Positions 19,640 to 29,343 are shown, numbered from the stretch's first letter. The stretch: 64,000 nt of DNA from Chloroherpeton thalassium ATCC 35110 (GCF_000020525.1 NC_011026.1:1780001-1844000), one strand, 5' to 3'. Translations and numbers: made by a program. The notes: generated by a model from the sequence alone, not told the origin.

Positions 19640-22600
19640 TGAAACTATTTTTTAGAGCATCTACATTTTTATTTGTTTTGTTTTTCCTAACGGTAACGCT
19701 TTATGCTCAAGATGTATTTTTGTCCATTTCCGGCCAAAAAGCTTCAAACCTGAGCGGCGATACGCGCCACCAGCACGATTATTGGCTTAGACCGTCAAAA
19801 AGCGCCGGAAGCGCCATTTTGCGCGTTTTTGATGCGGGCGTGAGTTGGGGAACAGCCGACGTCGTCTATGGAACAGTGGAAACTCAAACGACTTTTGCGG
19901 TTTATCCGGTCTCAGCGATTTATGATGTGTTTGGCGATAGTTTATCGGAAAAAATGCGCGTTTATGGAAATCCTAACTATTCCCTGACAGCTCAGGATGA
20001 ACCGGTTTTCCGCGAGCGCTGGGCGACGATTGGCGAGCTAAATCCGGTCGGTTCTCCTAACGGCTATATTCTGCGTGTTACCACGAATGATGGAAACGAT
20101 GTGAATGCCTTTAAAATCATGGTAGCTAAATCGGGAAACATCAACACGCCGAGCGAGGATTGGGTGGTGGTTGCCTCTGACCTAACGCTTGGTCTTTATA
20201 ACTTTCCGCCCAATTTGGAAGTGCAACTTCAGCCATTGCGAGCATCTGAAGCGCCGCCCGAATTTGACTTTCTTGGCGAAGAAGCGGCTATTTTGCGATT
20301 GAAAGATGATTTTGGGCACGCCACAAACCTAACAAACTTGGGAGATTTTTGGCAGCCAGCACGAGCCGCTACGGAAAATCATTGGGGGCTTTCCATTTCG
20401 CGAATTGGCCAAAACAACCATTTTTCGGTTTTCGGCAAAGAAAAAAAGGTTTTTTGGATCTTGAAGCCGAATATTGTTAAAACGCCCGAGCTGCCGAAAG
20501 TTCAGGTGCGCCAGGTGCCCGGCAGCGATTGCGGCAGTGTTCGCCTAACGCTGATCGGTTATCAACGAAATGTTGAAACCGTGCGCGAGCCGGTTTGGGT
20601 TTTTGAAAATGAAAAAATAGTTGGAGATTCGGCGGAAATTTATTTTGGCAAGCCTGACGATTACATGGCTGAAGTTTGGATTCCTAACGAAGGCATGTAT
20701 TTCCCCAAATATTGGATTCATCCGTTTCAGGTGCACATCAACGCGCCGCCAAAGGCTGTTATTTCGTACGACGTGCTCAGTGCGGCGCCTGGCCAGCAGA
20801 CTTCGTTTTCTGCAAGAAATTCGAGTGATGCCGAAGATCGAAACTTATCCTATCGGTGGTTTGTGGAAGGAACGCTTCGTGGTAAGGAATCGGTTTTCAA
20901 TTTTTCAAGCAAAACGCCTGGAAAGTATTCCATCATCCTAACGGTAACGGACAATGCGACGAACTCTTTTTGCACCTCAGCGAGTGACTCGGTAATCCTA
21001 ACGGTTAATTCGCAACCTTACACCGAAATTCGATTCCCGGAAGAATTTGCACGAAAAGAGACCGTTGTGTTTGTCGCTGAAAAAGATAGTGATCCAGATG
21101 CCGATAAGCTTTCTTACAAATGGCAAGGTTCCGGCGTGCAAAGCGACGACGAGGAGCGAGCCGTGGAAATTCGCCACGAGCGGCATGGTGTTTATTCCGT
21201 TTCCCAAACGGTAGACGATAATCACGGCCTTGCAAATTCGAAATACACAAAAACCGTTAGTTACCGCGTGAATGCCGAGCCGGAGCCGCGTTTTTCCCTG
21301 CCTGAACAAGCTGCACCGAACGATGTTCTAAAGCTTTCTGCTGCCAGCACCACCGACGCAGATGATAAAGAGCTTGATTTTGCTTGGCAATCCTCCGATT
21401 GGCAATCGTTTAAGGGACGCGATATCGATATTTCGTTTTTAAATCCAGGCGATTATAAGGTCACCCTAACCGTTGATGATGGACATAATGTTTCAAATTC
21501 TGTTCAAATCCTAACGAAAAATATTCACATCAATGCGCCGCCTTTTCCAATGATCACGGCACAAAATAGTTCAACCATTGCGCGGCAAGTGTTTTCCGCA
21601 AAATATTCCTCCGACAGTGACAGCGAAGACTTGCGCTACTTCTGGGACTTTGGCGACGGCGAAAAAGATCGTGGCTTGGAAGTGGTGCACACATTTCAAA
21701 AAAGCGGGATTTATACTATTACCCTAACGGTTGATGATCAAGAAAAACAAACCAACAGCGTGCAGAAAACCACACATCGTTTTCGTTTGCATCGCTATCC
21801 AGTTGCGAAATTTGATTTGCCGAAATACGCTGAGCCAAAGCACGCTTTCGCAGTGGATGCGAGCGCGAGCTACGCGCCGGATGGCAATATTCGCCAGTAC
21901 AAATGGTTTGTGGATAACCGTTTTGCGGCAACGGGGAAAACGGCAAACTTGCAAATTTCCACGCCGGGCGATCACATTGTTAGTTTGTTAGTTACAGATG
22001 ACTCTGGCTTTGAGGATGCCAAAAGCCTGGCGACGGAAAAAATTCATGTGAATTTTGAACCGTTGCCGCGTTGGGAGGTTTCTTTGCCGGTGGCTGCGCC
22101 GGAGCAGTGGATTGCGTTCGATGCGGGCGATTCTTACGATTTGGACGGGCGCATTCAAAATTACACTTGGACATTTTCTGACGGTGCGGTCGAAAGCGGT
22201 CGAAAAGTTACGAGAAAGTTTTCTGAGTCAGGCAAGGTGGATTTTACCCTAACGGTTGATGATGGGACAGGTTTTGAGAACGCCGTGCAAAACACCACAG
22301 GCTCAGTGCTGATTAATAGCACGCCGATTATTGTGGCGCCAAAAACGATTCGCTCAAACTCGCGACGCGTGAAACTGGACGCTTCGGAAAGCTATGATGT
22401 TGATAGGCAAGCGCTCAATTTTGAGTGGATTTTGCCTGACGGTTCAAAACGCCATGAGGCTGCATTTTATTGGGATGCACCAAAAACGGGGGGCGTTTAT
22501 TTTGTCAGTTTAAACGTCGATGATGGAAAAAATTTGAAAAATAGCCGAGCAAGCCACACGGTGAAGGTGCTGGTAAACAGGCCGCCGGTCGCGGTTACGG

Positions 22601-24396
22601 ACACGCTTGTTAGGGCTTGCACCGGCCAAACGATTTTGTTTAACGGTTCGAGATCCTTCGATCCTGACGGCGACGCGCTGAAAGTCAGCTGGGATTTCGG
22701 CGACGGCACAACCTCTGGCGAAACAGATCCGGCGCATGTGTATCGAAAACCAGGCGAATACAGCGTGGTAATTAAGCTCGACGACGGCTTTGCGCCTGAG
22801 CCGACTTTGGCTGTCATTCCGGTGATTATTGGTAGTTCGCCGCTGGCGATTCAGTCCTTTGCCGATACCACGGTTTGCGTTCAAACCATGCTGGATTTTG
22901 ATGGCAGCCAAAGCGAATATCCGTCGGGCATTATTGGCTCGTATGCCTGGGATTTTGGCGACGGGGAAACGGCGCTCGGCAAAACCGTGCAACATGCGTT
23001 TAGCAAGCCGGGCACGTATAAAGTGATCCTAACGGTTGTGAGCGCGGAAGGCAGTTTCACAACAACGGGATGCAGCAAAATTGGCCAATCATCTTCTACG
23101 GTGCGCGTGATTGCGGGGCCGGTTGCGGATTTCAACGCGAAAAATTGGGTTGCAATCGGCGATACGGTTTATTTGGATGCGAGCCCATCCACGACAACAA
23201 CGCGCATTCTTTCCGCCGATTGGCGCATTTTGGCTGATAAAGAAGGCAAGGGCGACTCGGCAACGGCAAAGTTGGGAACGCGCGTTTTGCATGTGTTTCA
23301 AAAACCGGGACTTTATCCGGTTATCCTAACGATTCGTGATGATAATCAGGCGTCGTGCAATACCTCAAGCACGGTGAAAAATATTCGCGTCAATGCTGCG
23401 CCGGAGCTTAGCTGGCGCGTGCCGAAAGCGGTGGCGCTTGGCGAGCAAGTGCTGCTCGACGCCGCGCGTTCCCTTGACCCTGACGGTCTTATCACACATT
23501 ACAATTGGACGCTCGACGACCAAATGATCGGTGAAACGCCGGCTGTCATCAAGTCATTTTCGGAGGCGGGCGAGCATGAATTAAAGCTCACCATTACCGA
23601 CAACTCGCCAACGCGAACGAAATCCGTTTCAGCGAAAAGCTCTATTTTCGTGAATACGTCGCCGAAGCCGACGTTTGTTTTGCCGGAAAAAATTTATGAA
23701 TATGAACTTCTCGAGCTTCAAGCCAAGCCGGAAGTCGATGCCGATGGCGATCGGTTGAGTTTTTCATGGCAAGTGGACGGCTCGCCTTACGGTTATGACG
23801 AAACCCGTTTTACTGGCGGGCGACACACGCTTCAACTGGTGGCAGACGATCGGCGCGGGCTAAGCAATTCCAAAGATTCTATTTTTACAGAAATTCATGT
23901 CATTCCGTCGCCGGAATTGGAGGCGGATTTTCCTGAACACATTGTTGTGGGGCAAACGCTTTCCTCGGAGCGCGATTGGAAGCGCGAGTCAATCGGCTTT
24001 GTGGTGGATGGGCAGCTTCAGCCGACCTACACGCTGGCGCAAACCGGGCGTGTGGCCGTAAAGTTGGGCTGGGCGCCAAAAGGCATCATTTTGAAAGATA
24101 GCTTCCGTTACCTGACAGTTTGGGAGCCGCTGCGCTTTACCGAAACGCCAGCGCCAATGGTTTTGGTCTGGAATCCGGCAAACCCAACTGTGATTTTGAG
24201 CGTGCCGGGTGTGAATCGTCCAGCAAGCAAAATGCCACTTTTCCGTTGGAAGCGCGGCGCTATGGTGCTGGGCTACGGGGAAACCCAAGAAGTGCCGCTT
24301 TACAAAGGGACAAATACCTTTACGGTTGAAGCCTATGAACCGGATGTGGCTGGCTCAAAAACGGTGTCGGTTGAAATAGTCGTAAAAACGCAATAA
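19636..24396 (+). CDS. Giant secreted protein with about twelve PKD-like repeats
   Basis: A 1586-residue protein with a signal peptide (first 25 residues, ending TLYAQ). About 350 residues of unrecognised N-terminal sequence are followed by about twelve tandem PKD-like immunoglobulin folds of 80-100 residues (about 365-1420). Hallmarks are WDFGDGE or WDFGDGT, HTFQKSGIYTITLTVDD, and the linkers NAPP and NTSPKP. A C-terminal beta-rich region of about 150 residues follows. PKD arrays are typical of extracellular adhesive or structural proteins. Unlike the three T9SS cargoes in this window it has no C-terminal sorting domain, so it may stay in the periplasm or use another route. It overlaps the FecR gene by four bases. 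Confidence 0.88.
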   Translation: MMKLFFRASTFLFVLFFLTVTLYAQDVFLSISGQKASNLSGDTRHQHDYWLRPSKSAGSAILRVFDAGVSWGTADVVYGTVETQTTFAVYPVSAIYDVFGDSLSEKMRVYGNPNYSLTAQDEPVFRERWATIGELNPVGSPNGYILRVTTNDGNDVNAFKIMVAKSGNINTPSEDWVVVASDLTLGLYNFPPNLEVQLQPLRASEAPPEFDFLGEEAAILRLKDDFGHATNLTNLGDFWQPARAATENHWGLSISRIGQNNHFSVFGKEKKVFWILKPNIVKTPELPKVQVRQVPGSDCGSVRLTLIGYQRNVETVREPVWVFENEKIVGDSAEIYFGKPDDYMAEVWIPNEGMYFPKYWIHPFQVHINAPPKAVISYDVLSAAPGQQTSFSARNSSDAEDRNLSYRWFVEGTLRGKESVFNFSSKTPGKYSIILTVTDNATNSFCTSASDSVILTVNSQPYTEIRFPEEFARKETVVFVAEKDSDPDADKLSYKWQGSGVQSDDEERAVEIRHERHGVYSVSQTVDDNHGLANSKYTKTVSYRVNAEPEPRFSLPEQAAPNDVLKLSAASTTDADDKELDFAWQSSDWQSFKGRDIDISFLNPGDYKVTLTVDDGHNVSNSVQILTKNIHINAPPFPMITAQNSSTIARQVFSAKYSSDSDSEDLRYFWDFGDGEKDRGLEVVHTFQKSGIYTITLTVDDQEKQTNSVQKTTHRFRLHRYPVAKFDLPKYAEPKHAFAVDASASYAPDGNIRQYKWFVDNRFAATGKTANLQISTPGDHIVSLLVTDDSGFEDAKSLATEKIHVNFEPLPRWEVSLPVAAPEQWIAFDAGDSYDLDGRIQNYTWTFSDGAVESGRKVTRKFSESGKVDFTLTVDDGTGFENAVQNTTGSVLINSTPIIVAPKTIRSNSRRVKLDASESYDVDRQALNFEWILPDGSKRHEAAFYWDAPKTGGVYFVSLNVDDGKNLKNSRASHTVKVLVNRPPVAVTDTLVRACTGQTILFNGSRSFDPDGDALKVSWDFGDGTTSGETDPAHVYRKPGEYSVVIKLDDGFAPEPTLAVIPVIIGSSPLAIQSFADTTVCVQTMLDFDGSQSEYPSGIIGSYAWDFGDGETALGKTVQHAFSKPGTYKVILTVVSAEGSFTTTGCSKIGQSSSTVRVIAGPVADFNAKNWVAIGDTVYLDASPSTTTTRILSADWRILADKEGKGDSATAKLGTRVLHVFQKPGLYPVILTIRDDNQASCNTSSTVKNIRVNAAPELSWRVPKAVALGEQVLLDAARSLDPDGLITHYNWTLDDQMIGETPAVIKSFSEAGEHELKLTITDNSPTRTKSVSAKSSIFVNTSPKPTFVLPEKIYEYELLELQAKPEVDADGDRLSFSWQVDGSPYGYDETRFTGGRHTLQLVADDRRGLSNSKDSIFTEIHVIPSPELEADFPEHIVVGQTLSSERDWKRESIGFVVDGQLQPTYTLAQTGRVAVKLGWAPKGIILKDSFRYLTVWEPLRFTETPAPMVLVWNPANPTVILSVPGVNRPASKMPLFRWKRGAMVLGYGETQEVPLYKGTNTFTVEAYEPDVAGSKTVSVEIVVKTQ

Positions 24397-24584
24397 TGAA
24401 CATTGGATGAGCAGCCGCGCTCTTTTTCTTGAGCGTTCTTCGCTGACAGATGGATTATCATCGCGGCGCGCGTCGGGATTTTCGTGAAGTAAAAACTGTG
24501 AATTGTTCAGCAGCTGCATTAAATTAAAAGTTTCTTGCTTTCTTTCACGCGTTGCGCTACGGCGCAAACATAAATCTGGCTTGC

Positions 24585-25931
24585 ATGAATCTGAAGTTTT
24601 TGCTTTCCCATACGCTCGAGGCTTATGAACTCCTTTGCTCGGAAGCCCGTCCAGCGGATGCGGTGCTTTCCGAATACCTTCGCGCACGAAAATATCTCGG
24701 TTCTCACGATCGTAGTTTTATCAGCGAAACCATTTATAATTTGCTCAGAAAGGAGCTTTTCTTAGAAGCCGTTGTTCAAAAATCCGCCAAAGGCAGCTCG
24801 CGCCCAAAATCTTTTAAAAATGTTGGGGTGCTGTATCTCTTTCTTTTATCTGATATGGACATTGAGCGCCGGGCACTGGTTGATGTTTTTGGGGAAATGG
24901 CTTCGCTTGCTGAGCCTTATTTTGACGCGTTGGATGCGGCATATCAAGCATTTACAGATACGACAAAATCGAAATCCACGCCTATTTTATTTTTGGAAAA
25001 ACATGCCTTTCCGGAATGGATGACTGAAGAACTGCTAAAAGAATTTGACGAACCCACACTTCAGCTCATTTACGAATCTTTGAACAAGCCGGCGCCGTTG
25101 GCATTGCGAGCCAATTCGCTGAAAATTTCACGAGAAGCCTTGCAGAAAAAATTGGAGAAAGAAAGCATTCCTACTTTTTTGGGAAAACTTTCTGCAGATG
25201 CTCTGATTTGTAAGGGGCGCCGCCGAATTATTCAATCTCAATGCTATCAAGACGGTCTTTGTGAGATTCAGGATGAAGGCAGCCAGCTGATTTCGCGCTT
25301 GCTTGATCCCAAACCGAAAGACACGGTTTTGGATGCTTGTGCGGGCGGCGGTGGCAAAACCTTGCATCTTGCAGCGCTGATGAAAAATAAAGGGGCAATT
25401 TTTGCTTATGATGTCAATCCAAAGCGTTTTGGCAACATTCGCCAGCGCATTAAGCGTTCTGGCCAGCAAAATATTCGCTTACTTGATAGTCCTGAAAAGC
25501 TGGCGCAGTTTAAAAACGATTGGCATGAGAAAATCGATTGCCTCTTGATTGATGCGCCTTGTACGGGTTCTGGTACAGTAAGGCGAAATCCTGATTTGAA
25601 AAAACGCCTAACAAAAGAAGCGCTTCAGCGCATTACCGCGCAACAAGCTGAAATTTTGGAGGAATTTTCGGTTTTGCTAAAACCTAACGGCAAAATGCTT
25701 TACGCAACCTGTTCACTTTTTCGTGATGAAAATGAAGGTCAAATCGAAAGCTTCTTGGAAAAGCATCCCGATTTCCGATTAGAGCCCATATCTTCGATTT
25801 TAGAAAATGAGCGACATGCAGCGCATGCAGCCTTGCAAAATAAGCGATTTGAAGGTGAAACTTACCTGAAGCTTCGCCCCGACAAAGACAACACCGACGG
25901 CTTTTTCGCTGCCATTTTTCGCAAACAGTAA
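24585..25931 (+). CDS. rsmB: RsmB/NOP2-Sun family RNA (cytosine-C5) methyltransferase
   Basis: About 448 residues. The N-terminal helical NusB-like region (about 1-140) is typical of RsmB. The C-terminal Rossmann domain has the SAM-binding segment VLDACAGGGGKTLHLA, motif IV DAPCTGSGTVRRNPDLK and motif VI LYATCSLF, which carries the catalytic cysteine. The family methylates C967 of 16S rRNA in E. coli; related members modify other sites, so the exact position here is uncertain. The frame is open eleven codons upstream, but ATG 24585 (MNLKFLL) gives the natural beginning. It is separated from the PKD gene by 188 bases with no gene. Confidence 0.88.
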   Translation: MNLKFLLSHTLEAYELLCSEARPADAVLSEYLRARKYLGSHDRSFISETIYNLLRKELFLEAVVQKSAKGSSRPKSFKNVGVLYLFLLSDMDIERRALVDVFGEMASLAEPYFDALDAAYQAFTDTTKSKSTPILFLEKHAFPEWMTEELLKEFDEPTLQLIYESLNKPAPLALRANSLKISREALQKKLEKESIPTFLGKLSADALICKGRRRIIQSQCYQDGLCEIQDEGSQLISRLLDPKPKDTVLDACAGGGGKTLHLAALMKNKGAIFAYDVNPKRFGNIRQRIKRSGQQNIRLLDSPEKLAQFKNDWHEKIDCLLIDAPCTGSGTVRRNPDLKKRLTKEALQRITAQQAEILEEFSVLLKPNGKMLYATCSLFRDENEGQIESFLEKHPDFRLEPISSILENERHAAHAALQNKRFEGETYLKLRPDKDNTDGFFAAIFRKQ

Positions 25932-25973
25932 TCGCGCGATGGCTTTTTTTATTTTTCGTATCGAACGAACAAT

Positions 25974-26003
25974 AAAAAAGGGCGAACTCCTGCGTTCGCC
26001 CTT
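25974..26003 (-). terminator. Terminator of the DUF285 T9SS-cargo gene
   Basis: AAGGGCGAAC pairs with GTTCGCCCTT. On the minus strand it is followed by a T-run. It lies 20 bases past the minus-strand stop and may also serve rsmB. The same GGGCGAAC/GTTCGCCC stem ends the GLUG gene near 34.24 kb. Confidence 0.88.
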
Positions 26004-26023
26004 ACATAAAATTAAATGGCATT

Positions 26024-27484
26024 TTACTTCAAGAGCATCATCTTCTTGGTTTCGGAATAGCCATTGGCGCTAATTCGATAGAAATAAACGCCGCTGTTGA
26101 GATTTTTCCCTTCAAACGTAATCGGCGTGTTTTCTCCGGCATTTCCGTTCAGAATTTCTTTATAAACCACGCGCCCCAAAATGTCGAACACTTGAAAAGC
26201 AACCTTTCCTGCTTGCTTCAAGCTAAAATTAATGGTGGTGCTTGGGTTGAACGGGTTCGGGTAGTTTTGCTCTAAAGTGTAAGCTGTCGCTTTGGTGTCG
26301 CTGACATAGTCTTCGGTGATGGTAACACTCACGCTTTCTGAATACTCGTGAATGTCGCCAGAATTATCGATGCTGGTCAATTTATAAGTGTATGTTTCCC
26401 AAAGATTTACATCTGAATCAGTGAAGCTGTAGTTTGTTTCGCTGCTGGTTGTGCCTTGGCCTTTCAAGGCATCGGTATTTTGATAAGAAGCGATTTCCTC
26501 GCCGTTGCGGTAAAGCAAAAATCCGGCATTTCCTGCTTCCGATGCCGTTTGCCAATTGAGCCTAACACCGCTCTCAATCGATGTCCCCGAGAAGCTAGAT
26601 AATGAAACAGGTAATGGCGCATCAATCTGGCCGCCGTCAGTTATGCCCCAATAGTAGTCATCAATAAGGCTTTGGCGAGCAGTAGCCGCGGCGCCAGTTG
26701 AATATTGGCTGTTTCCGCCGTGAAAAATCACCTCGCTTTGGACGGTTTGCGCTGCCCAGCCGATAAGCAACGCATCATAATTCGCCGTAGAGAGCGTTGC
26801 CCCGTAAAACATATCATCCATTTCTTCTACAGCGCTGATGTTCCAACCGCCGATATTTTGGTCAAATGCGGTGGCATTGTAAAACATCTCCACCATGTTC
26901 ATAGCGCCGCTGACATTCCAACCGCTGATGTTTTGGTTAAATGAAGCCGCACCGCTAAACATACTTTGCATATCGAGGACGGCGCTAACATCCCAACTTT
27001 CAAGATTCGTAATGGATGCCTGATCAATATTCATAAATGTGTAGTTTAGGTTGTTCACCGTCGAAGGTAGCACTGTTGGGACAGAGGTAAGATTGTCAGC
27101 GTTGTTAAAAGCGCCTGAAATCGAGGTAAATCCGGTTAAGCTTCCAAAACTATTGACTTGTGCTAAATATTCAACGCCTGCCCAGCTACCGTTAGAGCCC
27201 TTTCCAAATTGGGTTAAAGTTCCAGAAATAGTGACCGTTTTTTGACCGGTGGTTGTGTATTCGTGGCTTTTGTCGCCCGGTGCCATATAACTGTCACTAT
27301 CACCATCTCCCCAGACGACATTGACATCCACAGAGCCATACAGCGGTAATTCTACGGTGGCAGGAACAGATGTAATGTTGAAGATAAATTCCATCGGTTG
27401 CGCAAAGACCGTAGAGGTGTTTAACCAAAGCAATCCTAAAAGGAAAACGATTCCTTTTAGCTTGGTGGGTAAAGTAATTTTCAT
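26024..27484 (-). CDS. Secreted DUF285 (BspA-type) surface protein with T9SS sorting domain
   Basis: About 486 residues. The signal peptide is MKITLPTKLKGIVFLLGLLW followed by LNTSTVFA. The central part (about 120-260) has DUF285-type repeats with the pattern MxxMFxxAxxFNQNIxxWNVS, as in BspA-like and Mycoplasma surface proteins. The next about 110 residues are an Fn3-like module beginning LPVSLSSFSG. The last about 85 are a T9SS C-terminal sorting domain (LEQNYPNPFNPSTTINF, then FQVFDILGRVVY and GVYFYRI). The product is expected to be exported by T9SS and attached at, or released from, the cell surface. The start was moved 15 codons in from the longest frame to place the signal peptide at the N-terminus. 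Confidence 0.88.
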   Translation of the reverse strand: MKITLPTKLKGIVFLLGLLWLNTSTVFAQPMEFIFNITSVPATVELPLYGSVDVNVVWGDGDSDSYMAPGDKSHEYTTTGQKTVTISGTLTQFGKGSNGSWAGVEYLAQVNSFGSLTGFTSISGAFNNADNLTSVPTVLPSTVNNLNYTFMNIDQASITNLESWDVSAVLDMQSMFSGAASFNQNISGWNVSGAMNMVEMFYNATAFDQNIGGWNISAVEEMDDMFYGATLSTANYDALLIGWAAQTVQSEVIFHGGNSQYSTGAAATARQSLIDDYYWGITDGGQIDAPLPVSLSSFSGTSIESGVRLNWQTASEAGNAGFLLYRNGEEIASYQNTDALKGQGTTSSETNYSFTDSDVNLWETYTYKLTSIDNSGDIHEYSESVSVTITEDYVSDTKATAYTLEQNYPNPFNPSTTINFSLKQAGKVAFQVFDILGRVVYKEILNGNAGENTPITFEGKNLNSGVYFYRISANGYSETKKMMLLK

Positions 27485-27697
27485 AGAGCGGTTGTGTTTT
27501 TTGCTTAAAAAAGATACATGAAATGTCATGTTCGAAGAGAACCTTGGATAGGCATAGGGAAAATTTTAAAATCCAAGGGAAGAAGCAAGTTAAACGGATG
27601 TTAATTCGATAAAATTTTCCGTTTTTGTACACTAACAGTGTGCGTGTTCTTTGCGTGAAACCAAAAATTTGTTAAGGCGAATCCTATGTGCTTTAAA

Positions 27698-27724
27698 ATA
27701 GAGGCGCTTTCCGTGCGCCTCTAT
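27698..27724 (-). terminator. Terminator hairpin of the disulfide-reductase-like gene
   Basis: ATAGAGGCGC pairs perfectly with GCGCCTCTAT around a seven-base loop. On the minus strand TTTTAAAG follows, so the U-tract is short. It lies 33 bases after the stop of the downstream-reading flavoprotein gene. Confidence 0.65.
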
Positions 27725-27757
27725 CGTGTATGTGCAAAGTTTTGCTCAGGGAAAAGT

Positions 27758-29128
27758 TTAATGGAGAACCGGTTTTGGGTCGCGGATTTTCTTGGCAACC
27801 GCTTCTGCGGCCTTGATAAGTGGATAGCTCGTCGGCGAGCTGGTCAAAAGCGGATGCGTGGCCACTTGCATCGAGAGCACATGGTGCACCGTCATTTTGT
27901 TCGAGATAATCACGCCGAGCACGTTAATCAATTCGCCCGCGCTTGCACCGCCGGTCACCGTGCCGCCGAGAATCAATCCCGACTCGCGCGAAACAATCAG
28001 CTTCACAAATTGCTTGCTGACATTTGGCAGGCTTTTCGGATGTTTATCCACGCCTTCCACCGCGCCGGTAATAATGTCAAAACCGCGCTCGATGGCCATT
28101 TGCTCGGTTACGCCGACGGACGCAAATGTGGTGCCGCCGATGGCTGTCGAGAAAATCGACATCGTGCCGCTGAATGTGCGCAGCATCGAAAGTTTATATA
28201 AATTCATGCCGGCGATTCTGGCTTCCGAGCAAGCCGTTGAAGCAAGCATCAAGCCTTTGACGATGCGCGTGTAGAAGCTGAACTTTTCGGCGCAGTCGCC
28301 GACGGCAAAAATGTTCTTATCTTCGGTTCGCATATACTCATCGACGCGAATCGAACCAAGCTCGTTAATTTTGATGCCAGCCTTCTCGGCTAATGCCACA
28401 TTTGGCGCGTAGCCGGTGGAAAGAATCACGGTGTCGGCCTCGATTTCCTCGCCGTTGGATAATTGAACGGCCTTCACTTTTTCGTCGCCGATCAGCGCTT
28501 GCACCTTGCAACCGAGCCGGAGCGTGATGCCTTTTTCGGTCAAAATTTCTTCAGCGCGTTTTCCGATTTCCTCATCAAAAGCGGCGTTCAAAATATGCGG
28601 CATAACCTCGATCAGCGTGATGGCCTTGCCGCGCTTTTGAAGCTCGTCGGCCAGTTCCACGCCGATAAAGCCGCCGCCGATAATCACAACTTTCTCGCTT
28701 TGGTCAAAGTGCTCGTTCAGCGCTGCCAAATAGGCTTTGTCTTTTGGAATGGTGAAAACATTTTTCAAGCCCGTTCCTTTCAGCCAACCTGGCACTTTGG
28801 GAAGCGAACCGGTGGCGATGACCAATTTATCAAACGCAATGCTGATGCCACCGGCAGTTTCGGCACGCTTTTCCGATTTATCGATGGAAGTGACTTCGTC
28901 GCAGAGCAGCTCCACACCGGCGTCGGTGATATGTCCTTCGGGGATGATGTTTTTTTCAACAGTTTTCAGCGTCCCAAAAATATACGGGATGCCGCACGGC
29001 ACCACAGCCTCTTTTTCCTTGCGAACCACCAAAAAGGATTTGTCCGCATAAAACGCCTTGCCGGTTGTAGCAGCCACAATGCCCGCCGCGCTGCCGCCGA
29101 TAACCAAAACATCTACTTTTTTAACCAT
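27758..29128 (-). CDS. FAD/NAD(P) disulfide oxidoreductase of the CoA-disulfide reductase / NADH oxidase family
   Basis: A 456-residue flavoenzyme. The N-terminal FAD site is VLVIGGSAAGIVAA. Cys45 in VPCGIPYIFG is at the position of the single redox-active cysteine of CoA-disulfide reductase and NADH oxidase or peroxidase. The NAD(P) site is VVIIGGGFIGVELADEL, and the second FAD motif is NIFAVGDCAE. The dimerisation domain is at about 330-456. No rhodanese domain is attached. In sulfur bacteria, relatives reduce CoA disulfide, CoA persulfide or polysulfide with NAD(P)H; which one applies here is not visible. A hairpin (GCTTTCCAT 29169-29177 with ATGGAAAGC 29198-29206) lies in its leader. Confidence 0.85.
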   Translation of the reverse strand: MVKKVDVLVIGGSAAGIVAATTGKAFYADKSFLVVRKEKEAVVPCGIPYIFGTLKTVEKNIIPEGHITDAGVELLCDEVTSIDKSEKRAETAGGISIAFDKLVIATGSLPKVPGWLKGTGLKNVFTIPKDKAYLAALNEHFDQSEKVVIIGGGFIGVELADELQKRGKAITLIEVMPHILNAAFDEEIGKRAEEILTEKGITLRLGCKVQALIGDEKVKAVQLSNGEEIEADTVILSTGYAPNVALAEKAGIKINELGSIRVDEYMRTEDKNIFAVGDCAEKFSFYTRIVKGLMLASTACSEARIAGMNLYKLSMLRTFSGTMSIFSTAIGGTTFASVGVTEQMAIERGFDIITGAVEGVDKHPKSLPNVSKQFVKLIVSRESGLILGGTVTGGASAGELINVLGVIISNKMTVHHVLSMQVATHPLLTSSPTSYPLIKAAEAVAKKIRDPKPVLH

Positions 29129-29263
29129 TCAAGAACTCCAGTATTTTATCTATTTAAGGAGATTTAACGCTTTCCATCAAACATAAAAAATGCCTTAATG
29201 GAAAGCTTTAATAACGTATGAAATAAAATGAGGTGGTTCAAGACCGAAGGAAGGAAATGCAAC

Positions 29264-29343
29264 GGTCGTTCTGAGGCTTCTTAGCCGAAAAATCCACACA
29301 TGCTCGCAGGATGGAGGCTTCGCTTAAGAATCTCCGCATGACC
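29264..29343. repeat. Small inverted-repeat element, copy 1
   Basis: An 80-base segment with imperfect ends, GGTCGTTCTGAG and CTCCGCATGACC. Inside, GGCTTCTTAGCCGAAAAATC and GGAGGCTTCGCTTAAGAATC are related in inverted sense. It resembles the small non-coding elements of the TGTCATTCTGAG..CTCAGAATGACA type scattered in many bacterial genomes. A second, better-preserved copy is at 40505. The rest of the 308-base gap 29129-29436 holds only a leader hairpin. Confidence 0.5.
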
